Translations under genes and position numbers: made by a program | Notes under the pieces: generated by a model | Seen by the model: only the letters and a program-made list of their open reading frames with translations | Told to the model about the DNA's origin: nothing | The model's database searches: none | Origin: Micromonospora peucetia | GTDB lineage: Bacteria > Actinomycetota > Actinomycetes > Mycobacteriales > Micromonosporaceae | Assembly (NCBI RefSeq): GCF_900091625.1 | Contig: NZ_FMIC01000001.1 | Coordinates: forward strand, 1-64,000 | Direction of reading: 5' to 3' | Length of the DNA stretch: 64,000 bases | Shown here: piece after piece, positions 59,451 to 64,000 of the stretch | Numbering within the stretch: the stretch's first letter is position 1 | Layout of the letters: each line of letters starts with the position of its first letter

Positions 59451-60281
59451 TCAGTACAGGGCCGGCGGGCGAGCTGCCGTCTTAGCCAGTCGCTGGGCGC
59501 GGGCGTAGAGCTCTTCGCGGGCAACGGTGGGGGGAGCCCAGCCGTCGGCCCAGATGGTGAGGAACCGCTCGGCGGCCTGCTTGCGAGCAGCGGCCGACCC
59601 GGCCCGCTGGTAAGTGGAGTCGGCGAGCAGGTCTGCGGCAAGCTGCTCGTAGTGGTCGTCGATGTCGACGTACCGCTGCCGGGTCAGCTCGTCGGCGCGG
59701 TCGCACGCCAGCCGCACGGCCGTGTGCGTGACGCGCTCGTCGATGTCGGCGGGCAGGTGCTGCTGCGCGAACCGGTATCGGCCGCCGCCAGGCTTCTCAA
59801 CGCGGAACTCGGGCATCGCGAGCAGGGCCTGCACGGCGGGCTCGGCCAGTTCCGCCCTCTCGCTCTCGGTCAGCCAGCGCGGCCGGTCGTCGTCGACGTC
59901 CTCATCACAGACAGCGGCTCGGCTAGCGTCGATCAGGTCTTCCCACTCGGCGTACCAGGACGCGGTGTGCTCCCAGAAGTGCACGACGCCGCCGGCGACG
60001 AATGCCATCTCGATGCCGTGCAGCTGCCCGCGGCGGGCGAGCAGGTGCCGTGGCGGATCGGCCACCAGGTCCGGGTCTGGGTCGAACGGGTCGACCTCCA
60101 GATACAGGGCTGGCGCACCCATCCGCTGTGCCAGGGCCAGGAAGCCCGGCAGGTCGATGACCTCCGCGTCGAGCTGCACCTCGGGTCCGAGGTCGTGCAG
60201 CGGCACAGCGGGCACCACCGTCATGGCGTGCTGCTCGGCGAAGGCGGTCGCCGAGGACCGCAGGCTGCTCACGTCGTCCAC
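59451..60281 (-). CDS. Hypothetical protein
   Basis: About 276 residues if started at the GTG beginning VDDVSSLRSSATAF; the frame is open further upstream but turns Arg/Pro-rich. Acidic, soluble, with conserved-looking segments (LYLEVDPFDPDPDLVADPPR, IEMAFVAGGVVHFWEHTASW, AEWEDLIDASRAAVCDEDVD). No family recognised. No ribosome site at the chosen GTG, so a leaderless message is possible. Confidence 0.6.
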   Translation of the reverse strand: MDDVSSLRSSATAFAEQHAMTVVPAVPLHDLGPEVQLDAEVIDLPGFLALAQRMGAPALYLEVDPFDPDPDLVADPPRHLLARRGQLHGIEMAFVAGGVVHFWEHTASWYAEWEDLIDASRAAVCDEDVDDDRPRWLTESERAELAEPAVQALLAMPEFRVEKPGGGRYRFAQQHLPADIDERVTHTAVRLACDRADELTRQRYVDIDDHYEQLAADLLADSTYQRAGSAAARKQAAERFLTIWADGWAPPTVAREELYARAQRLAKTAARPPALY

Positions 60282-60392
60282 GGCGGGAAACGTAACCGCC
60301 CTGTACGACGAACCGTAGCCGCCGCGCCCAGGTACGCACCGGGCTGGCATACCGCTGGGCGCGACGGGTGGTGCCGCTGCAACGATGCCGGG

Positions 60393-60494
60393 GTGACCGA
60401 TCCCGCGATCCCTGACGGCTACATGACCCTGGGGTCTGCGCTGTGGCACGCGGCCATCGCACGGCCTTCGGTTGTCCTCACAAACCATCGATGA
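60393..60494 (+). CDS. Possible 33-codon gene
   Basis: GTG-started frame giving MTDPAIPDGYMTLGSALWHA then a short tail; no ribosome site. Composition resembles a real N-terminus and could be the stub of a lost gene. Low confidence. Confidence 0.25.
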   Translation: MTDPAIPDGYMTLGSALWHAAIARPSVVLTNHR

Positions 60495-60569
60495 GCACGC
60501 GGTGGCCGTCCTCATGCCCACGCCGGAGCCAAGTGACGTTGGAGTACCAAAGAATTGGAGACTGGCGGA

Positions 60570-61397
60570 ATGCGGATCAGAAGCTCGATCGTCATGTTGA
60601 CGCTACTTCTGAGCGCCTGCACGTCAGACACCGGCAGCACGCCGGCCGGAGGCGAGATGCCCAGCGGGACAACGCCATCCGATAGTGCCGGGCCGAGGGC
60701 AGTGCCGCCGTCTTCGTCGAGCCGGGCACGCGTGATCCCGTGCGCCGAGTCGGTCGGTAGCGCGGAGGAACCTGATGCAGAGCTCGTCGTCATTGCCGAT
60801 GCGGTGGCGCTTCCTGGAACGCGGGTGCTCCAGGCCCAGCTAAGCACAGAGGATGAGATCGGCCCTGGAGTGCTCTTCGCCAAGGCTGGTGTACTGGTCC
60901 GCCGTGGCCACGCCGTCGAGTTGCTGATCGATGATTCGCAGGCCGGGAAGGCGTGGCTCGGCTGGGGCACACCGGCGACGCCTAGCTCGCACGTACGGGT
61001 GGACGCCTGCGATCAGCCAGATGAGTGGCTGGCGTTCGCCGGCGGCTATTGGGTGCGGTCGGCCGGTTGTGTGCGGGGCAAGGTGTCCGTGGACGGCGGT
61101 CCGTGGCGGGAGTTCACGGTGCCGATCGGTGCGCCGTGCTCGGAGAAGAAAGTAGATGCGCACCGCGGCACCGTGGCTCGCCGCATCTGCCGCGGCTACT
61201 GCGGCTGTCTTGGCCAGCCGGAGCAGACGATTCCGGAGCCTCAGCGTGACGGTGCCGGAGCAGTCGGTGTCCAAGAAACCCGTGATCGCCTGTTGGCCAC
61301 ACCGACTTTCTGGATGGGTTTCTTGGACGGCTCGGAGCGGCACGAACGACAGTATTTGATCTTGTCCGGGAAACGATCGATTCTCAGACAGTCTTGA
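60570..61397 (+). CDS. Lipoprotein
   Basis: Up to 275 residues. Start at ATG with TTGGAG upstream; signal ends in lipobox LLSAC. After a Ser/Thr/Pro tether comes a domain with PDAELVVIADAVALPGTRVL, HAVELLIDDSQAGKAWLGWG and a beta-rich section ending FTVPIGAPC. From about 61150 on, the frame loses its strong G/C third-position bias, and another frame (61156-61359, beginning MRTAAPWLAASAAATA) looks better. So the true end may be near 61150, with a frameshift or an overlapping small gene. Confidence 0.6.
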   Translation: MRIRSSIVMLTLLLSACTSDTGSTPAGGEMPSGTTPSDSAGPRAVPPSSSSRARVIPCAESVGSAEEPDAELVVIADAVALPGTRVLQAQLSTEDEIGPGVLFAKAGVLVRRGHAVELLIDDSQAGKAWLGWGTPATPSSHVRVDACDQPDEWLAFAGGYWVRSAGCVRGKVSVDGGPWREFTVPIGAPCSEKKVDAHRGTVARRICRGYCGCLGQPEQTIPEPQRDGAGAVGVQETRDRLLATPTFWMGFLDGSERHERQYLILSGKRSILRQS

Positions 61398-61505
61398 GCG
61401 GCCCTGCCTTAGATCAACTTCTGAGCGTTGCTCGAGCTGACAGCTACAGACGGGCCGGGTGGACGGCGGCGAGACCTGGTTGGCCGTGCGACATGACCTT
61501 GTTGG

Positions 61506-62759
61506 TCAGGTCGCACGGGCCGTCGCCTTCAGGGCTATGTTGCGCACGGGTCCGCTGGTAATACAGGCGGCGGCGCCGACGAGTGCGAGGGCGGCGGCGG
61601 CGAGGAATGCGGTTCGTAGCCCTGCCTGGTCGGTGATGAGTGCGGCGGCTGCGATGGACAGTGGGGACACGCCGACGGTGGCGAGGGCGAACAGACTCAT
61701 GGTGCGGCCGAGAATGTCGGGGGGTGTGTCGGCTTGGATGATCGGTAGGACGATCCCGGCGACGGCACCGCCGACCGCGCCGAGGGCAACCGAGAGCGTA
61801 AGGGTGGCCGGTAGGTCGACTGCGGCGGGGAAGAGGCTCATGACGATGGCCCCGGTGCAGGCTGCGCCGGCGACGACGAGCCCTGGTGCAGGTAGGCGTC
61901 GGATGATCACGAGGACGAGTGCAGCTGCTGCGGCGCCCGCGCCAAGGGCCGCCATCAGCCACCCGAGGCCTTGAGCTCCCCACTGTCGTTCGGCAGCGAG
62001 AGCTGGAAACGCGGTGTTGATGACCCCGTTTACCGCGAATTCGAGCAGCGCGACCATGAGAAGCAGGTTGCGTATCACGGGCTTGCCAAGGGCGTAGCGG
62101 AGCCCTTGCATCGCCTGACGGACGACGCCACCGGCGCCGTCTTGATGCTGAGCCACAACGGAGCGGATGCGTAGGGCTGTCAGGGCTACGGCCGACACGG
62201 CGAAGGTGGCGGCGTTGACGGCGAAGGAGGTGGACGGGCCTCCGATCGCCAGGAGGAGGCCGCCGAGAGGAGCGCCGATCAGGACGGCGGCGCGGGTGCC
62301 GAGTGCACGCAGATTCTGGACTCGGACGAGTTGGTCATGGGCTACGACGAGTGGGGCGAGGGCGTTGGTTGCGGGATAGAAAAGTGCGTCGATGACGCCG
62401 AAAATCAGTGCGAGAGCCAGGAGCAGGGGGATCGTCGCACCGGCGGCGGCGATCACGGCGGCCGCGAGCATGAGCAGGGCACGCAGGATGTCGCTGCTGA
62501 GGGCGACGCGTCGAGGGCCGAGACGGTCGACGAGCGTCCCGCCCAGGAGCATGAAGAGCGCGCGGGGCACGGCGCCGGCGGCGAGGACCAGACCGGCGCC
62601 GGCTGGACCTGCTTCCTGTACGGCGGTCCACGCGATCGCCAGGAAAAAAATCTGGTCTCCGATGAGGGAGACCGGCTCGGCGGTCAGCCAGCAGAGCAGC
62701 CGCCAGCGCGGTTGGTTCGGCGTGACGACGGCGGATGAAGTCTTTGTGGCCTCGGTCAT
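61506..62759 (-). CDS. MFS transporter (drug/efflux type)
   Basis: 417 residues. ATG at 62757-62759 chosen because GAGGTG lies 6 bases upstream; a GTG three codons earlier overlaps the regulator stop. About 12 hydrophobic helices, with the MFS loop motif GGTLVDRLGPRRVALSSD after helix 2 and a matching central loop. Resembles proton-driven exporters of the DHA3/enterobactin-exporter kind. Co-transcribed with the ArsR-like regulator and divergent from the candidate RiPP genes, so it might export that product. Confidence 0.85.
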   Translation of the reverse strand: MTEATKTSSAVVTPNQPRWRLLCWLTAEPVSLIGDQIFFLAIAWTAVQEAGPAGAGLVLAAGAVPRALFMLLGGTLVDRLGPRRVALSSDILRALLMLAAAVIAAAGATIPLLLALALIFGVIDALFYPATNALAPLVVAHDQLVRVQNLRALGTRAAVLIGAPLGGLLLAIGGPSTSFAVNAATFAVSAVALTALRIRSVVAQHQDGAGGVVRQAMQGLRYALGKPVIRNLLLMVALLEFAVNGVINTAFPALAAERQWGAQGLGWLMAALGAGAAAAALVLVIIRRLPAPGLVVAGAACTGAIVMSLFPAAVDLPATLTLSVALGAVGGAVAGIVLPIIQADTPPDILGRTMSLFALATVGVSPLSIAAAALITDQAGLRTAFLAAAALALVGAAACITSGPVRNIALKATARAT

Positions 62760-62764
62760 GAGGG

Positions 62765-63376
62765 TCACCTCATTGGGAAGGCATGGACGAACACGAACAT
62801 GCTGCGCGTCGCTTCTTCAGCGGCAGAGGCAGCGCTGTCGGTCGGACGGTTGTTGTCCCGGAAGCGCAGGAGCACCTCGGTGAGTTGCTCGCGCAGGAGA
62901 TCCACCTCGGCGCGGCTCAGGTTGAGGACCATGTCGGAGCCGAACGCGGCGGTGCGGAACTCGTCCTCGGCGTCCGGACCGCTCGCGAAGAACTCCTGCA
63001 GATGCTCGAAGTGGATGCCAGCCTGGCCACGGTGCAGCACCTCCAAGTCACTCACCGTGTCGGATCCGAGACTGTCGGCAGTGAAGGAGAGGCCCTGGGT
63101 TGATCGCTTCCAGTAGCGCTCCCGGCCTCGGGCGGGGGCCGCGTCGTCCTCCTCGAGCACGCCTAACTCGGCCATCCGCGAGAGATGGTAGAAGGCCAGC
63201 TGAGCAGTGGTTTCCACATCCTTAGCCAGGCTCGTAGCAGTCGCCGAGCCGCGCTTGGCGAGTGCGTAGTACAGACGCAGGCGCAGCGGGTGGGAGAAGG
63301 ACTTCAAGACCTCCACCTGGGTCACTCGCCTGGGTTGCTGTTCGTCCACAGTGCGCACGATACGTGACGGACCCAC
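62765..63376 (-). CDS. ArsR-like winged-helix regulator
   Basis: 203 residues from GTG 63376, or six codons later. Winged helix: VEVLKSFSHPLRLRLYYALA, SATATSLAKDVETTAQLAFY, HLSRMAELGVLEED. The C-terminal domain is ~100 residues and alpha-helical. ArsR/HTH_20-type regulators repress linked transporter genes and release on ligand binding. A perfect ATTCAA/TTGAAT inverted repeat sits at its start. Confidence 0.8.
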   Translation of the reverse strand: MGPSRIVRTVDEQQPRRVTQVEVLKSFSHPLRLRLYYALAKRGSATATSLAKDVETTAQLAFYHLSRMAELGVLEEDDAAPARGRERYWKRSTQGLSFTADSLGSDTVSDLEVLHRGQAGIHFEHLQEFFASGPDAEDEFRTAAFGSDMVLNLSRAEVDLLREQLTEVLLRFRDNNRPTDSAASAAEEATRSMFVFVHAFPMR

Positions 63377-63380
63377 CGTT

Positions 63381-63398
63381 ATTCAAGAGTTTTTGAAT
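63381..63398. promoter_or_regulatory. Operator-like palindrome upstream of ArsR-like gene
   Basis: ATTCAA-GAGTTT-TTGAAT, a perfect 6-bp inverted repeat with 6-base spacer, 5 bp upstream of the regulator start; a TTCAAG half-site follows at 63417. Probably binds the ArsR-like dimer. Confidence 0.6.
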
Positions 63399-63441
63399 TA
63401 ACCGCCGATCGAATGTTTCAAGCTTCCTTTTACAGGATCCC

Positions 63442-63471
63442 TTGACTCACTAAATCGATGCGAGCTAGCTT
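63442..63471 (+). promoter_or_regulatory. Promoter for candidate RiPP gene
   Basis: TTGACT (63442-63447) and TAGCTT (63466-63471) separated by 18 bases, about 60 bp before the small gene. Confidence 0.5.
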
Positions 63472-63529
63472 CATCTCGCGGCCCGCACCCATCGACACAT
63501 CTGGCTCTCTACGGGGGGAGGTGCTCCAC

Positions 63530-63601
63530 ATGTTCGACGACGCCCTCATCACCACCACTGCTGGTGGACCGGCAGACCGCAACGTGAACGTCATCTGCTG
63601 A
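63530..63601 (+). CDS. Tiny gene, candidate RiPP precursor peptide
   Basis: 23 residues: begins MFDDALITTTAGG and ends ADRNVNVIC just before TGA. A very strong ribosome site (GGGGGGAGG) lies 9 bases upstream and a promoter-like pair precedes it. An acidic hydrophobic start, a Gly-Gly-Pro hinge and a short tail ending in Cys would suit leader plus core. A strong hairpin follows, then a gene with the look of a RiPP maturase. Not recognised as a known precursor family. Confidence 0.5.
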   Translation: MFDDALITTTAGGPADRNVNVIC

Positions 63602-63634
63602 CCTACTCCTTCGGAGAGGTCCGTAGATCTACAA

Positions 63635-63669
63635 AGGCCGGGTGCCGCTGTACAAGCGGCACCCGGCCT
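63635..63669 (+). terminator. Hairpin between tiny gene and next gene
   Basis: AGGCCGGGTGCCGCT (63635-63649) and AGCGGCACCCGGCCT (63655-63669) pair perfectly over 15 bases with loop GTACA. May act as partial terminator giving more of the first gene than the second. Confidence 0.8.
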
Positions 63670-63716
63670 CTGTATCCAAGCACCGCATTCGGCGTCGAAC
63701 GGGGAGGACAAGCAAC

Positions 63717-64000
63717 GTGGAGAAGGTAAGCCGGTACAAGGTCATCAGCCGCAACTCGTACCTCGCTCCTGGTGGAGACGCGGTTCGTCTGGTCTACGCC
63801 ACCCGTGTCAGCAAGGTCCTACCGGTCAAGGAGGCCGTCGCCAACCAACTGGAACTCGGTGAGGTGCCGGCTCTCAACGAGGAGCAGTTGGACACCCTGC
63901 GCCGCTACCAGCTGATCATCCCCGATGTCGAGGACGAACTCGCCACCATCACCGACCGGTTCGTCGCGGACACGAGCGATCGCACAAGGCGCCACATAGC
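63717..64000 (+). CDS. N-terminal part of a putative RiPP maturase (3' end outside window)
   Basis: GTG with GGGGAGG 9 bases upstream; 94 codons visible. Text: RYKVISRNSYLAPGGDAVRL, VYATRVSKVLPVKEAVANQL, LNEEQLDTLRRYQLIIPDVE, DELATITDRF. This pattern of a short strand domain, an EE..L...Gl.V...DE-type helix and a charged linker resembles the segment before the CxxxCxxC cluster in radical SAM/SPASM peptide maturases. The cluster itself would lie past the edge, so this call is inference. Confidence 0.45.
   Translation, partial: MEKVSRYKVISRNSYLAPGGDAVRLVYATRVSKVLPVKEAVANQLELGEVPALNEEQLDTLRRYQLIIPDVEDELATITDRFVADTSDRTRRHI

Noticed and set aside
1..64000. CRISPR array
   Set aside because: No series of regularly spaced identical repeats with unique spacers was seen; the repeats found are short operator or recombinase sites.

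Overview
The window is very GC-rich DNA with GTG/ATG starts, GGAGG-type ribosome sites and strings of ATGA/GTGA start-stop overlaps. The protein families (RRQRL zinc protein, SCO6880-like, DUF4913-like, CU044_5270-like, Lsr2-type domain, HutC GntR plus PP2C) point to an actinomycete, most likely Micromonosporaceae. The content is that of a conjugative plasmid or a large integrated conjugative element with accessory islands. No rRNA, ribosomal protein or core biosynthetic gene was seen.

Layout. 1-11073 (minus): one long, mostly translationally coupled operon. It starts with an ECF-like sigma factor, followed by an Lsr2-like DNA-binding protein, a membrane GGDEF protein, two small unknown proteins, an RRQRL zinc protein, a membrane/coiled-coil protein, three membrane or zinc-ribbon proteins and two FtsK-type DNA pumps; the last pump runs off the left edge. 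11168-12846 (plus): a HutC-type GntR regulator and a PP2C-like phosphatase, with repeated operator-like palindromes in the divergent promoter. 12913-13934: an AbiEii-type toxin pair. 14053-16417: three unknown proteins and a recombinase-type helix-turn-helix protein, with an operator array. 16466-16621: a large two-tier hairpin capped by two miniature hairpins. 16925-24684: a small protein and a giant primase-like/methylase/helicase protein, with a well-formed second gene read in another frame inside it.

24797-28635 (minus): a candidate defence operon with two related nuclease-tailed proteins (one with an AbiJ_NTD3-like front), a winged-helix-like protein and a small membrane protein. 29048-31324: gene remnants and a sigma/anti-sigma-like pair. 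31440-34376 (minus): mobilisation genes (MobC-like, relaxase, accessory) with a candidate oriT beside them. 35202-36904 (minus) and 37067-45211 (plus): a Gram-positive type IV secretion set, comprising a wall hydrolase, lipoprotein, P-loop protein, pilin-like, VirB8-like, VirB6-like, SCO6880-like, VirB4-like and VirD4-like proteins and a DUF4913-like protein. 45212-46043: a noncoding stretch with a circularly permuted tRNA arrangement closed by a strong terminator. 46044-48486: a possible replication initiator and a zeta-type toxin pair.

48530-53775 is a damaged zone: a frameshifted remnant, a Schlafen/AlbA_2 protein, an ISAs1-type transposase tail, and an IS21-family element lying between two pieces of NYN-nuclease gene. 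54002-63376 is accessory: a double-HTH regulator, a secreted protein, an RHH protein, a tyrosine recombinase with four repeat arms upstream, an XRE regulator, a lipoprotein, and an ArsR-like/MFS pair. At the right edge (63530-64000) a 23-codon gene, a strong hairpin and the start of a larger gene form a candidate RiPP locus.

Together the relaxase, VirD4-like coupling protein and VirB-like proteins would process and export the element. The zeta and AbiEii modules would stabilise it. The nuclease-tailed, Schlafen-like and methylase/helicase proteins are plausible defence or anti-restriction cargo. All functions are inferred from sequence by eye; no database search was run.
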